In this document: positions 34,432-43,220 of the stretch, one piece after another
Layout: every line of letters starts with the position of its first letter
Numbering within the stretch: position 1 is the stretch's first letter
DNA from: Bacteroidota bacterium
Lineage (GTDB): Bacteria > Bacteroidota > Ignavibacteria > UBA10030 > UBA8401
Direction: 5' to 3'
Length of the DNA: 64,000 nt
NCBI GenBank assembly: GCA_041658205.1
Contig: JBBAAO010000001.1
Coordinates: 1,364,001-1,428,000 of the forward strand
Made by a program: the position numbers and the translations under genes
Notes under the pieces: generated by a model
Databases searched by the model: none
What the model was told of the DNA's origin: nothing
What the model saw: only the letters and a program-made list of their open reading frames with translations

Positions 34432-37400
34432 ATGAAAAAATTAATAATGTTTATTTTTCTACTAAGCAGCATTGCATTTGCACAGAATGAATCTCGCTTG
34501 CTTCGTTTCCCTGCAATTTATGGAGACAACGTCGTTTTCACATATGCCGGCGACCTTTACACTGCTTCTTCCAATGGTGGTGTAGCACGAAAATTGACAA
34601 ACGATATCGGAATGGAATTATTTCCTCGATTTTCTCCCGATGGTAAAAGTATCGCTTTTACTGGACAGTATGATGGGAACACAGAAGTATATTTGATTCC
34701 ATCCGTGGGAGGTATTCCGAAACGATTAACATATACGGCAACACTGGATAGGGATGATGTCTCTGACCGAATGGGTCCAAACAACATTGTTACTTCCTGG
34801 AAAGATAGTAAAACAATTGTCTACCGTTCCCGTCAAATAGAATTCAACGATTTTAAAGGTCAATTATTTTCTGTCTCCACTGATGGAGGAAAGTCGAATC
34901 AGATTCCCGTGCCGCGTGGTGGTTGGGCTACATTCTCACCCGACGGCAAAAAGATGGCCTACAATCGCGTGTTCCGCGAATTTCGGACATGGAAACGGTA
35001 TCGAGGAGGACAAGCGGATGATATCTCCGTTTATGATTTTGCAACGAAGAAATCAGAAAACATCACTAACGATCTAGCCCAAGATAATTTTCCGATGTGG
35101 TTCGGCAATAAAATCTATTTTACTTCTGACCGGGATGGAAGAGATAAAAACAAACGATTGAATCTCTATTCTTACAATCTTGATACAAAAGAAACAAAAC
35201 AACATACGTTCTTTTCGGACTTTGATGTAAAATTCCCTTCACTTGGAAATGATGCACTTATTTTTGAAAATGGCGGGTATCTCTATCGTTTTGATCTTTC
35301 AACGGAAAAGGAGACAAAAATATCAATTCAGATTAATGATGATTTTGAATCCGGTCGTGGAGGAATTATTGATGTCAGCAAGAATGTGACGAACTACGAA
35401 ATTTCTTCTGATGGAAGTCGCGCATTATTCGGTGCACGCGGTGAAATCTTTACTGTTCCCGTAAAATATGGAAACACAAGAAATTTGACGAATACTTCCG
35501 GTGTCCATGAACGAAATTCAAAATGGTCTCCGGACGGAAAATGGATCTCTTATATTTCTGATGTCACCGGCGAGGATGAAATCTGGATGCGATCGCAGGA
35601 TGGACTGAGTGAACCAGTACAAATAACAAAAAATTCCAGTAATTACAAATATCAACCACTTTGGTCGCCTGATGGAAAGAAACTGCTTTGGGCTGATAGA
35701 GCTCAACGCTTGCACTATGTGGATGTAGAATCGAAATCAATAACATTAGTTGCCGAATCAAAAGTGTTCGAGTACAATGAGTATGCATGGTCACCCGATT
35801 CGAAATGGATTACCTACACAAATCCGGAAGCGGATGTCATGAACAAAGTGAAATTATATTCGCTGGATTCAAAACAGACTGTTGATGTAACTGATGGATG
35901 GTACGATTCAGGAAGTCCAGTTTTTAGTTCGGATGGTAAATATCTATTTTTTATTTCAAGCCGCTCCTTCAGTCCCATGTATGGTTGGACGGAATGGAAT
36001 CATATCTATCAGGACATGGCAAAAATATACTTTGTTGCACTTGCAAAAGAGACAAAGTCTCCATTTGAGCCAAAGAGTGATGAAGTGAAGTTCAAAGATG
36101 AGGAAAAAAAATCGGATGCAAAAGGAAAGTCTGATGACAAGAAAAAAGATGATGTAAAAACAGTGATAGTGAAAGTGGATGTTGAAGGATTACAGCAGCG
36201 TATCAATGTGTTGCCCATATCAGCCTCCAATTACCGAAGTTTGAATATTGTAAGTGACAAAGTCTATTATATCAGACAGGGAAGTAAAGATACAAAAGCA
36301 AAATTCTTTTTGTATGATTTGGAAAAACAAAAAGAAACTGAACTTGGCGAGACAAATGGATATGAGATTTCCTGGGATGGCAAGAAAATGTTAATTGAAC
36401 AGGATGGAGGATATGGCATTATTGATCTTCCAACAGGAAAGATTGAAGTGAAAGATAAACTCAATCTTTCTGATATGAAGATGAATTTGAATAAACGAGA
36501 AGAATGGTCCCAAATCTTTAACGAATCTTGGCGTCAAATGCGCGATTTCTTCTGGACTCCAAGTATGCATGGCGTAGATTGGAAAAAAATGAAAGAAAAT
36601 TATTCACAACTTCTTCCTTATGTGAATCATCGTGTCGATCTAACGTATGTGATTGGGGAAATGATTTCGGAACTCAACATCGGTCATTCCTATGTCGGCG
36701 GTGGCGATTATCCGAAAGCGGAACGGATAAAACTTGGATTGCTCGGTGCTAAGATCGAACGAGATGCTTCTTCACAGTATTACCGCGTAGTAAAAATACT
36801 AAAAGGCCAAAATTGGGAAGCGAACCTTCGCTCGCCATTGACTGAAATCGGTGTCGATGTCAAAGAAGGGGATTACATCATCGCTGTAAATGGTAAACCG
36901 ACAAACGAAATGAATGATCTTAATGAAGCTCTGGTGGGTACGGTTGGAAAACAAGTAAAGCTAAAAGTGAATGCATCGGCAAAAGAATCGGGCAGTCGTG
37001 AAACGACGGTCATTCCTACCGGTAATGAAGCTCCGTTGTATTATTATAATTGGGTTCAGAAGAATATTGAAACAGTTTCAAAAGCTACGGATGGAAAGAT
37101 CGGTTATATTCATATCCCTGATATGGGGGCAAATGGATTGAATGAATTTTCAAAATATTTTTACCCGCAAATGCGAAAAGAAGCTCTCATTATCGACGAT
37201 CGTGGCAATGGAGGAGGAAATGTCTCTCCGATGATTACGGAACGGTTAAACCGCCAACTAGCAATGATCGGCTATTCAAGAAATGGTACACCCGGAACCA
37301 ATCCATCGGAAATGCATCTTGGTCCCAAAGTATTATTGATGGATGAGTTCTCTGCTTCGGATGGAGATATTTTCCCGTACCGTTTTCGAAAATACAATCT

Positions 37401-37701
37401 TGGTAAACTAATCGGTAAACGTTCATGGGGTGGTGTTGTGGGAATTCGAGGAACACTTCCCATTGTTGACGGCGGATTCATGAATCGTCCGGAATTTTCG
37501 CGATATGATAATGAAGGAACAAGTTGGATTATGGAAGGACATGGTGTTGATCCTGATATTGTCGTTGATAATGATCCGGCTACAGAATTTTCCGGTACGG
37601 ATGAACAATTGTTGAAAGCAATTGAAGTGATTAAAGAAGATCTTAAGAACTTTAAATACAGAATTCCAAATCCTCCGCCATTCCCGGATAAAAGCAAGTA
37701 A
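34432..37701 (+). CDS. Tricorn-like S41 protease with beta-propeller and PDZ domain
   Basis: A 1089-residue protein with a signal peptide (about 1-19). The N-terminal propeller repeats include FSPDGKSIAFTG, WSPDGKWISYIS and WSPDGKKLLWADR, the TolB-like blade motif. A Lys/Asp-rich spacer lies at about 540-575, followed by a helical core domain (EIWSQIFNESWRQMRDFF-like), a PDZ-like segment around 800-860 (VKEGDYIIAVNGKP) and the C-terminal protease part with DDRGNGGGNVS and the Ser region DEFSASDGD (Ser at about 982). Tricorn cuts short peptides from other proteases, so together with the M14 enzyme it suggests a peptide-scavenging set outside the cytoplasm. Confidence 0.92.
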   Translation: MKKLIMFIFLLSSIAFAQNESRLLRFPAIYGDNVVFTYAGDLYTASSNGGVARKLTNDIGMELFPRFSPDGKSIAFTGQYDGNTEVYLIPSVGGIPKRLTYTATLDRDDVSDRMGPNNIVTSWKDSKTIVYRSRQIEFNDFKGQLFSVSTDGGKSNQIPVPRGGWATFSPDGKKMAYNRVFREFRTWKRYRGGQADDISVYDFATKKSENITNDLAQDNFPMWFGNKIYFTSDRDGRDKNKRLNLYSYNLDTKETKQHTFFSDFDVKFPSLGNDALIFENGGYLYRFDLSTEKETKISIQINDDFESGRGGIIDVSKNVTNYEISSDGSRALFGARGEIFTVPVKYGNTRNLTNTSGVHERNSKWSPDGKWISYISDVTGEDEIWMRSQDGLSEPVQITKNSSNYKYQPLWSPDGKKLLWADRAQRLHYVDVESKSITLVAESKVFEYNEYAWSPDSKWITYTNPEADVMNKVKLYSLDSKQTVDVTDGWYDSGSPVFSSDGKYLFFISSRSFSPMYGWTEWNHIYQDMAKIYFVALAKETKSPFEPKSDEVKFKDEEKKSDAKGKSDDKKKDDVKTVIVKVDVEGLQQRINVLPISASNYRSLNIVSDKVYYIRQGSKDTKAKFFLYDLEKQKETELGETNGYEISWDGKKMLIEQDGGYGIIDLPTGKIEVKDKLNLSDMKMNLNKREEWSQIFNESWRQMRDFFWTPSMHGVDWKKMKENYSQLLPYVNHRVDLTYVIGEMISELNIGHSYVGGGDYPKAERIKLGLLGAKIERDASSQYYRVVKILKGQNWEANLRSPLTEIGVDVKEGDYIIAVNGKPTNEMNDLNEALVGTVGKQVKLKVNASAKESGSRETTVIPTGNEAPLYYYNWVQKNIETVSKATDGKIGYIHIPDMGANGLNEFSKYFYPQMRKEALIIDDRGNGGGNVSPMITERLNRQLAMIGYSRNGTPGTNPSEMHLGPKVLLMDEFSASDGDIFPYRFRKYNLGKLIGKRSWGGVVGIRGTLPIVDGGFMNRPEFSRYDNEGTSWIMEGHGVDPDIVVDNDPATEFSGTDEQLLKAIEVIKEDLKNFKYRIPNPPPFPDKSK

Positions 37702-37744
37702 GATCTATATTGAAAAATAGATATCGTTGTTAACTGAAGGATAC

Positions 37745-37780
37745 AACGGCCATGCAGAAATGCTTGGCCGTTCTGTTTTT
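37745..37780 (+). terminator. Rho-independent terminator after the tricorn-like gene
   Basis: Stem AACGGCCA (37745-37752) and TGGCCGTT (37765-37772), extended by an inner GCA/TGC pair around a GAAA-type loop, followed by CTGTTTTT. Confidence 0.85.
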
Positions 37781-37825
37781 GAAAAACAGCGTGAACTGTG
37801 ACGCTATTTTGAGTATATTTAAGGC

Positions 37826-38479
37826 GTGGAAATTAAAAACAAGCATATTGCGGACATTCGTACCGATTATAAAAAATGGTCGCTCGACGAACACGATGTT
37901 GATCAGAATCCCTTTGTGCAATTTGACAAATGGTTCAAGGAAGCAGTAAAGTCCGAGGTACCGGAAGTGAATGCGATGACCATTGCAACGGCGAATAAAC
38001 TGGGACGACCTTCAGCAAGAATGGTCTTATTAAAACAATTCGATGAAAAAGGATTTGTTTTTTTTACAAATTATCAAAGCTCAAAGGCACATGATCTAAA
38101 AGAAAACCCTCAAGCAGCACTGTTAATTTTTTGGGAGCCGCTTGAACGTCAAGTAAGGATTGTCGGCAGAGTTGAAAAAGTGTCTGTATCGGAATCGTAC
38201 GAGTATTTCAAAACTCGCCCGATTGACTCTCAATTAGGTGCATGGGCATCTCAACAAAGCAGTGAAATTTCTGCGCGAACATTGTTGGAAAAAGCGTTTG
38301 GCGAGATGCTGGAAAAATTCAAAAACGGACAGATTCCTTTGCCGCCGCAATGGGGTGGTTATAGAGTAATTCCGGATGAATTTGAATTTTGGCAGGGACG
38401 TACTAATCGTCTGCACGACAGAATTGCATATCGAAAACAATCGAACAATCAGTGGAAAATAGTTCGTTTGTCACCATAA
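37826..38479 (+). CDS. pdxH: Pyridoxamine 5'-phosphate oxidase
   Basis: A 217-residue FMN enzyme completing PLP synthesis from pyridoxamine or pyridoxine phosphate. It begins with GTG at 37826. Recognisable segments are NAMTIATANKLGRPSARMVLLK, GFVFFTNYQSSKAHDL and the C-terminal EFWQGRTNRLHDRIAY, which contributes the substrate-binding Arg and His (RLHDR). Length is normal. It is followed 18 bases later by the cyclic-nucleotide-binding protein. Confidence 0.96.
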   Translation: MEIKNKHIADIRTDYKKWSLDEHDVDQNPFVQFDKWFKEAVKSEVPEVNAMTIATANKLGRPSARMVLLKQFDEKGFVFFTNYQSSKAHDLKENPQAALLIFWEPLERQVRIVGRVEKVSVSESYEYFKTRPIDSQLGAWASQQSSEISARTLLEKAFGEMLEKFKNGQIPLPPQWGGYRVIPDEFEFWQGRTNRLHDRIAYRKQSNNQWKIVRLSP

Positions 38480-38497
38480 ATCACCCGGAGAAAGTAT

Positions 38498-38869
38498 ATG
38501 GCACTTTTACAGAAGAAAAAAATCTTTCAAAAAGATGAGATCATCAATAAAGAAGGTGATATGTCCTTCGATTGGTATGTTTTGGTGAAAGGTCGTGTTG
38601 GGGTATATAAAGGAGATTTGAAGATGAATGAATTTTCGGAGCGTGGAGTGATCTTTGGAGAATTAAGCGGTCTACTTGCGCGCCCTCGCACTGCTACAAT
38701 GAAAGCACTTGAGGAATCCGAAGTGATGGTTGTTGAAAGCAGCATCGATGAAGTCATCCGGAACCATCCGGATATTGCTAATAAAATTTTAATCAGTCTT
38801 GCGGAACGTCTCGCAAAAACAACAGACGAAATGTGGGCTGTGATAGAAGATAAAGAAAACAAGAAATAA
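38498..38869 (+). CDS. Stand-alone cyclic-nucleotide-binding domain protein
   Basis: A 123-residue protein that is only a Crp/PKA-type beta-roll. VLVKGRVGVYKGD lies at about 29-41 and the phosphate-binding cassette VIFGELSGLLARPRTATM at about 52-69, including the Glu and the Arg that contact the nucleotide. There is no DNA-binding or kinase domain, so an effector role must come through a partner. The motif is intact enough for cAMP or cyclic dinucleotide binding, but the ligand cannot be told. It is preceded by GGAG and followed by tgt. Confidence 0.82.
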   Translation: MALLQKKKIFQKDEIINKEGDMSFDWYVLVKGRVGVYKGDLKMNEFSERGVIFGELSGLLARPRTATMKALEESEVMVVESSIDEVIRNHPDIANKILISLAERLAKTTDEMWAVIEDKENKK

Positions 38870-38911
38870 CGTTCATTGAAATACGATCATAATTTCGTAC
38901 CTTAAGGTTAA

Positions 38912-40033
38912 GTGAAGTTCAATCTCGTCCATACAGAATCATCTGCTCGAGCAGGTGTATTAGAAACAGATCACGGCGTTATTGAAACGCCGATTTTTAT
39001 GCCTGTCGGCACACAAGGAACAGTGAAAGCGGTTGAGCAGAGGGAACTTGTTGAATTAGGCGCTCAGATCATTCTCGGAAACACATATCACTTGTATCTC
39101 CGTCCAGGAATGGAAGTGATTCAAACAATGGGTGGTTTCCATAAGTTCATGAATTGGCATAAACCAATTTTGACCGACAGCGGTGGTTATCAAGTCTTCA
39201 GTCTCACGGAATTACGGAAAATTACTCAAGATGGTGTTACGTTTAAGTCCCATCTGGATGGGTCATCTCATTTTTTCACTCCGCAAAAAGTAGTCGAGAT
39301 TCAGCGCGCTATTGGGTCTGATATTATGATGGTGTTAGACGAATGTCCTCCGTATCCTTGTGACGAAGAATATGCGCGTGAATCCAATAAACTAACGGTA
39401 AAGTGGGCAAAGTTGTGTCAGCAAGCGCTGAATAATTCTTTACCCCTTTACGGACATCAGCAATCCCTCTTTGCTATAGTTCAGGGTAGCGTATTTAAGC
39501 ATCTTCGATCGGATAGTGCAAAGGCATTGGTTGACCTGAACTTTGAAGGATATGCAATCGGTGGACTCGCGGTTGGGGAACCCGCAGAAACAATGTATGA
39601 CTTGACAGAATTTACCGCACAATCTCTACCCAAAGAGAAACCGCGGTATTTGATGGGAGTAGGAACACCAGAAAATTTGTTGGAGAGTATTGAAAGGGGC
39701 ATTGACATGTTTGATTGTGTGATGCCAACGCGCAATGGAAGAAACGGAATGATCTTCACTCGAAATGGTAGGATGAATATCCGTAATGCCAAATGGAAGA
39801 TGGATGATGCTTCTGTTGATGGAGATTTTGAAAGTTACACCAATAAGAATTTTTCACGCGGATATCTTCGACATCTTTTTCAAGTAGATGAGATCTTAGG
39901 GCTTCAATTGGCATCAATCCACAATCTTTCATTTTATCTTTGGTTAGTGAAAGAGGCTCGAAAGCAGATCATCGCAGATAATTTTTTGAATTGGAAAAAA
40001 GAAACACTGGAAAAATTAGCAGCTCAAATATAG
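38912..40033 (+). CDS. tgt: tRNA-guanine transglycosylase lacking the zinc cysteines
   Basis: A 373-residue enzyme (GTG start) that inserts preQ1 at G34 of queuosine tRNAs. The barrel landmarks are present: DSGGYQVFSL with the catalytic Asp, MVLDECPPYP, VQGSVFKHLR, YAIGGLAVGE and the nucleophile region FDCVMPTRNGRNG. The usual zinc site CDCYTC (three Cys) just after the NAK segment is replaced by FESYTN. Only the downstream His in IHNL remains. The surrounding NKNFSRGYLRHL is otherwise well conserved, so this is substitution rather than loss. The pairing with yajC matches the common tgt-yajC arrangement. Confidence 0.93.
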   Translation: MKFNLVHTESSARAGVLETDHGVIETPIFMPVGTQGTVKAVEQRELVELGAQIILGNTYHLYLRPGMEVIQTMGGFHKFMNWHKPILTDSGGYQVFSLTELRKITQDGVTFKSHLDGSSHFFTPQKVVEIQRAIGSDIMMVLDECPPYPCDEEYARESNKLTVKWAKLCQQALNNSLPLYGHQQSLFAIVQGSVFKHLRSDSAKALVDLNFEGYAIGGLAVGEPAETMYDLTEFTAQSLPKEKPRYLMGVGTPENLLESIERGIDMFDCVMPTRNGRNGMIFTRNGRMNIRNAKWKMDDASVDGDFESYTNKNFSRGYLRHLFQVDEILGLQLASIHNLSFYLWLVKEARKQIIADNFLNWKKETLEKLAAQI

Positions 40034-40075
40034 TTTCAAGTATATTCATAAATCATTAAGTATAAGGGAGTTATA

Positions 40076-40411
40076 ATGTTTAGTTCAGTATTAGCAATGG
40101 CACCTGCTCAATCAGGTCAAGGCGGCGGTGAAATTTACAGCACGCTTATCATGTTCGCTCTGATCATCGGTATTTTTTATTTGATGATTATTCGCCCTCA
40201 ACAGAAACGTCAAAAAGAACGCGCATCTCTGCTTGGACAGATTAAAAAAGGAGATAAGATCATTACTGCCGGTGGAATTCACGGTGAAGTGGTTGGTGTA
40301 GAAGAAAAGACTCTTCTCATTGAAATTGGAGAAAAAATTAAAGTAAAGATTGAACGCAATTCAATCTCCGTTGTAAATAAACAGGGTGAAGTAGAAAGTA
40401 TTTCAAAGTAA
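40076..40411 (+). CDS. yajC: Preprotein translocase subunit YajC
   Basis: A 111-residue single-pass membrane protein. A hydrophobic helix (about 22-42, ending FYLMIIRPQQKRQKER) is followed by the short cytoplasmic domain IKKGDKIITAGGIHGEVVGVEEKTLLIEI. It is an accessory of the SecDF-YajC complex in the inner membrane. AAGGGAG precedes the start. Its stop overlaps the ribBA start by 1 base. Confidence 0.95.
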   Translation: MFSSVLAMAPAQSGQGGGEIYSTLIMFALIIGIFYLMIIRPQQKRQKERASLLGQIKKGDKIITAGGIHGEVVGVEEKTLLIEIGEKIKVKIERNSISVVNKQGEVESISK

Positions 40412-41625
40412 TGTCTTATATGCTCAATTCAATTGATGAAGCAATTGTAGACCTACGTGCCGGCAAAACAATCATTGTGGTTGATGATGAAGATCGCGAG
40501 AATGAAGGGGATTTTGTTGCCGCGGCTGAATCAATAACTCCTGAAACCGTAAATTTTTTCGTCAAACAAGGTCGGGGAATTCTCTGCGCATCTATCACTG
40601 CCAAGCGCGCAGGCGAACTTCATCTTGAACCGATAGTAGAAAATAACACATCGTTACATGAAACGCCTTTTACCGTTCCGATCGACTATTTACATGGAAC
40701 GAGTACCGGAGTTTCTGCAGCAGATCGCGCAAAGACTATAAGAGCGTTAACATCTCTCGAGACGAAAGGAAATGATTTCGGAAGACCAGGGCATATTTTT
40801 CCGCTGAGAGCGGTTGAAGGTGGTGTTCTGCGACGAGCTGGCCACACTGAAGCAGTCGTTGATCTGTGCACTCTTGCTGGCTTATATCCAGCCGGCGCGC
40901 TTGTGGAGATTATGAATGAAGATGGTACGATGGCGCGACTTCCTGAATTAAGGAATATTGCAAAACAATTTAATCTTAAAATAGTTTCTATTAAAGATCT
41001 TGTTGAGTATCGCCATCATCGAGAAAAATTGGTTGAGAAAGTTGTGACAACATCGCTACCTACAAAGAATGGGAAATTCGATGTGCATTTGTATCAATCA
41101 TCCATTGATGCGAAGGAACACATTGCCCTTGTCAAAGGGAAGATCGATTTTTCGAAGCCCATTCTTGTTCGTGTTCATTCAGAATGTTTAACCGGAGATG
41201 TATTCGGTTCCCAACGCTGTGATTGCAATGAACAACTTCACACATCAATGTCCCTGATCGAAAAAGAAGGAAATGGCATTTTGCTATACATGCGTCAGGA
41301 AGGAAGAGGCATTGGGCTTCTCAATAAACTGAAAGCATACAAACTTCAGGATGAGGGGAAGGATACAGTGGAAGCCAATGAAGCACTTGGTTTTCATGCC
41401 GATGTTCGTGATTACAGTCTCGCCGCACAAATCCTTCTGGACCTTGGTGTGAAGAAGGTACGACTGCTGACAAATAATCCAAAAAAAATTGTTGGTCTCA
41501 ATGGATTTGGAATTGAAGTGGTTGAACGTATTTCAGTAGAGGTGAAAGCAACAAGTGCTAATGAAAAATATCTTAAAACAAAACGGGATAAACTCGGTCA
41601 CATGATAATGGCAGAGACAAAATAA
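40411..41625 (+). CDS. ribBA: Bifunctional DHBP synthase / GTP cyclohydrolase II
   Basis: A 404-residue riboflavin enzyme. The N-terminal RibB domain (about 5-205) has DDEDRENEGDF and the GHIFPLRA and RAGHTEA motifs. The C-terminal RibA domain (about 215-400) has zinc cysteines in SECLTGDVFGSQRCDC and the RQEGRGIGL motif. Together they supply both precursors for lumazine. It is translationally coupled to yajC through TAATG. A terminator follows. Confidence 0.96.
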   Translation: MSYMLNSIDEAIVDLRAGKTIIVVDDEDRENEGDFVAAAESITPETVNFFVKQGRGILCASITAKRAGELHLEPIVENNTSLHETPFTVPIDYLHGTSTGVSAADRAKTIRALTSLETKGNDFGRPGHIFPLRAVEGGVLRRAGHTEAVVDLCTLAGLYPAGALVEIMNEDGTMARLPELRNIAKQFNLKIVSIKDLVEYRHHREKLVEKVVTTSLPTKNGKFDVHLYQSSIDAKEHIALVKGKIDFSKPILVRVHSECLTGDVFGSQRCDCNEQLHTSMSLIEKEGNGILLYMRQEGRGIGLLNKLKAYKLQDEGKDTVEANEALGFHADVRDYSLAAQILLDLGVKKVRLLTNNPKKIVGLNGFGIEVVERISVEVKATSANEKYLKTKRDKLGHMIMAETK

Positions 41626-41676
41626 AATCTTCTTGCTTCTCCACTGAAATTACTCTAAATTCATTATAATAAAATC

Positions 41677-41711
41677 AGCCATTGTCTAAACGGACGATGG
41701 CTTTTGTTTTT
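41677..41711 (+). terminator. Rho-independent terminator after ribBA
   Basis: Stem AGCCATTGTC (41677-41686) and GACGATGGCT (41693-41702), with one T-G pair, followed by TTTGTTTTT. Confidence 0.8.
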
Positions 41712-41741
41712 CATATCCACAAACAAAGTTGTCAATATCTT

Positions 41742-42215
41742 ATGAGTGATGTTGTTTATCTAACAAAAGAAAAATTTATTGCACTCGAAGCTGATCTTCG
41801 TGAAATGAAGATTAACGGACGAAAACAAGTAGCTGCGAAGATTGCGGAAGCTCGCGGTCACGGTGATCTCAGCGAAAATGCGGAATATGATGCCGCACGT
41901 GAAGAGCAGCGTCATCTCGAGTATCGAATTGCAAAGTTGGAAGAAACTCTTTCCAAATCACGCGTGATCGATAGTAAAGATCTTCCAAATGACAAAGTGT
42001 ATATCTTGTCAAAAGTGACTGTGAAAGAGCAGAAGAGCGGGAAAAAAATTGAGTATCAACTTGTTTCACCAGAAGAAGCTGATTTTGATCAGAATAAAAT
42101 TTCCACAACATCGCCGATTGGTAAAGGATTGATGGGAAAAAAAGTCGGTGAAATTGTTGATATTAAAGTGCCTGCCGGAATGTTAAAATATCAGATCATG
42201 GAAATATCACGCTAA
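41742..42215 (+). CDS. greA: Transcription elongation factor GreA
   Basis: A 157-residue protein from ATG 41742; a longer frame from 41682 would start inside the ribBA terminator. The N-terminal coiled coil carries GHGDLSENAEYDAAREEQ with the acidic tip that enters the polymerase secondary channel. The C-terminal FKBP-like domain contains SPIGKGLMGKKVGEIVDIKVP. It rescues backtracked RNA polymerase. It stands alone before the tRNA cluster. Confidence 0.95.
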   Translation: MSDVVYLTKEKFIALEADLREMKINGRKQVAAKIAEARGHGDLSENAEYDAAREEQRHLEYRIAKLEETLSKSRVIDSKDLPNDKVYILSKVTVKEQKSGKKIEYQLVSPEEADFDQNKISTTSPIGKGLMGKKVGEIVDIKVPAGMLKYQIMEISR

Positions 42216-42272
42216 CAGTATAGATAATCTTGACTTAAGGGGAACAGTTCCTTATATTTGTATCAGATTTTT

Positions 42273-42345
<73 letters not shown>

Positions 42346-42356
42346 CAAACAAAAGA

Positions 42357-42384
42357 CCCGTCCTGCTGCTTCGAGACGGGATTT
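42357..42384 (+). terminator. Possible terminator between tRNA-Gly and tRNA-Cys
   Basis: CCCGTC (42357-42362) pairs with GACGGG (42375-42380), followed by ATTTT. It may attenuate or end transcription after tRNA-Gly, or be a processing structure. Confidence 0.4.
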
Positions 42385-42390
42385 TCGTTT

Positions 42391-42465
42391 GGCGCCGTAC
42401 CCAAGTGGTAAGGGAGAGGTCTGCAAAACCTTTATGCATCAGTTCGAATCTGATCGGCGCCTCCA
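42391..42465 (+). tRNA. tRNA-Cys (anticodon GCA)
   Basis: The acceptor GGCGCCG pairs with CGGCGCC (42455-42461). The anticodon loop is CTGCAAA, the T-arm contains TTCGAAT, and CCA is encoded at 42463-42465, unlike the neighbouring tRNA-Gly. Confidence 0.95.
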
Positions 42466-42539
42466 GTAAGTTGAGCAATTTTTGAAATAAAGGGCAATAA
42501 TATTCAACAATTTTTCAAGCCTTGAAATTATCAATTATT

Positions 42540-42625
42540 GCCGGGGTGGCGGAATTGGTAGACGCACAGGACTTAAAATCCTGAGGGGCGCAAGCTCCGT
42601 GCCGGTTCAAGTCCGGCCCTCGGTA
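42540..42625 (+). tRNA. tRNA-Leu (anticodon TAA)
   Basis: A class II tRNA of 86 bases. The acceptor GCCGGGG pairs with CCTCGGT (two G-T), the anticodon loop is ACTTAAAAT-centred on TAA, there is a long variable arm (GAGGGGCGCAAGCTCC), and the T-arm is GCCGG-TTCAAGT-CCGGC. Confidence 0.96.
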
Positions 42626-42665
42626 CAAAATAAGTATTTGCTTTCATTATCGAATTCGTTACATT

Positions 42666-42748
42666 GCGGAAGTGGTGGAATTGGCAGACACACCATCTTG
42701 AGGGGGTGGCGCCCAAAAGGCGTGCGGGTTCAAGTCCCGCCTTCCGCA
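42666..42748 (+). tRNA. tRNA-Leu (anticodon GAG)
   Basis: A class II tRNA of 83 bases. The acceptor GCGGAAG pairs with CTTCCGC, the anticodon stem CCATC/GGTGG encloses loop TTGAGGG, the variable arm is TGGCGCCCAAAAGGCG, and the T-arm is GCGGG-TTCAAGT-CCCGC. Confidence 0.96.
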
Positions 42749-42763
42749 CAAAACAATAGGTAA

Positions 42764-43162
42764 ATGATGAAACAACTTCTGACATTTTGTTTGTTCTTTT
42801 CAACTATTGCACTCTCCGGTGTGATTCGTGAAGGAACAATGCAGGCACGCAGTGACGGAAGTAATATCACCATACAATGGGGAACCACTGATGAATCAAC
42901 GATAAAAGAATTCGTTATTGAACGACGAAGTGGTACTGCAGGTGAATTTATTACAATTGCAGTCATCGGCAAAAAAGGTTCAAATTCTTTCTACGAATAC
43001 ATAGACAAATCCGCTTTTAAAACCACCGGAACAATTTATCAATACAGAATCAAATCAGTAGTATCTTCCGGCGGTGCAGAATATTCAAGTATCATGACTA
43101 TTTCCCACAACGTTTCAAGCGTGAAGCGAACATGGGGAAGTTTAAAAGCGATGTTCCGATAA
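42764..43162 (+). CDS. Small secreted protein with a fibronectin type III-like domain
   Basis: A 132-residue protein starting 15 bases after tRNA-Leu (an ATG 3 bases later is equally possible). The signal peptide MMKQLLTFCLFFSTIALSG is followed by one domain with ITIQWGTTDESTIKEFVIERR and FYEYIDKSAFKTTGTIYQYRIKSV, the W...Y(R)I pattern of a fibronectin III-like beta sandwich. It may be translated from the tRNA transcript read-through. The function is unknown. A strong terminator follows. Confidence 0.75.
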   Translation: MMKQLLTFCLFFSTIALSGVIREGTMQARSDGSNITIQWGTTDESTIKEFVIERRSGTAGEFITIAVIGKKGSNSFYEYIDKSAFKTTGTIYQYRIKSVVSSGGAEYSSIMTISHNVSSVKRTWGSLKAMFR

Positions 43163-43181
43163 AAATTTTCAGTAGTAGACT

Positions 43182-43212
43182 AAAAGCGATTCATCTGAAT
43201 CGCTTTTTTTTT
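43182..43212 (+). terminator. Rho-independent terminator after the Fn3-like gene
   Basis: Stem AAAAGCGATTC (43182-43192) and GAATCGCTTTT (43197-43207) with loop ATCT, and a nine-T tract. Confidence 0.92.
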
Positions 43213-43220
43213 GTACGAAT

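Noticed and set aside
36009..36230. Antisense frame rich in Ser and Phe in the tricorn gene
   Set aside because: It mirrors a Lys/Asp-rich spacer of the protease and has typical shadow composition.
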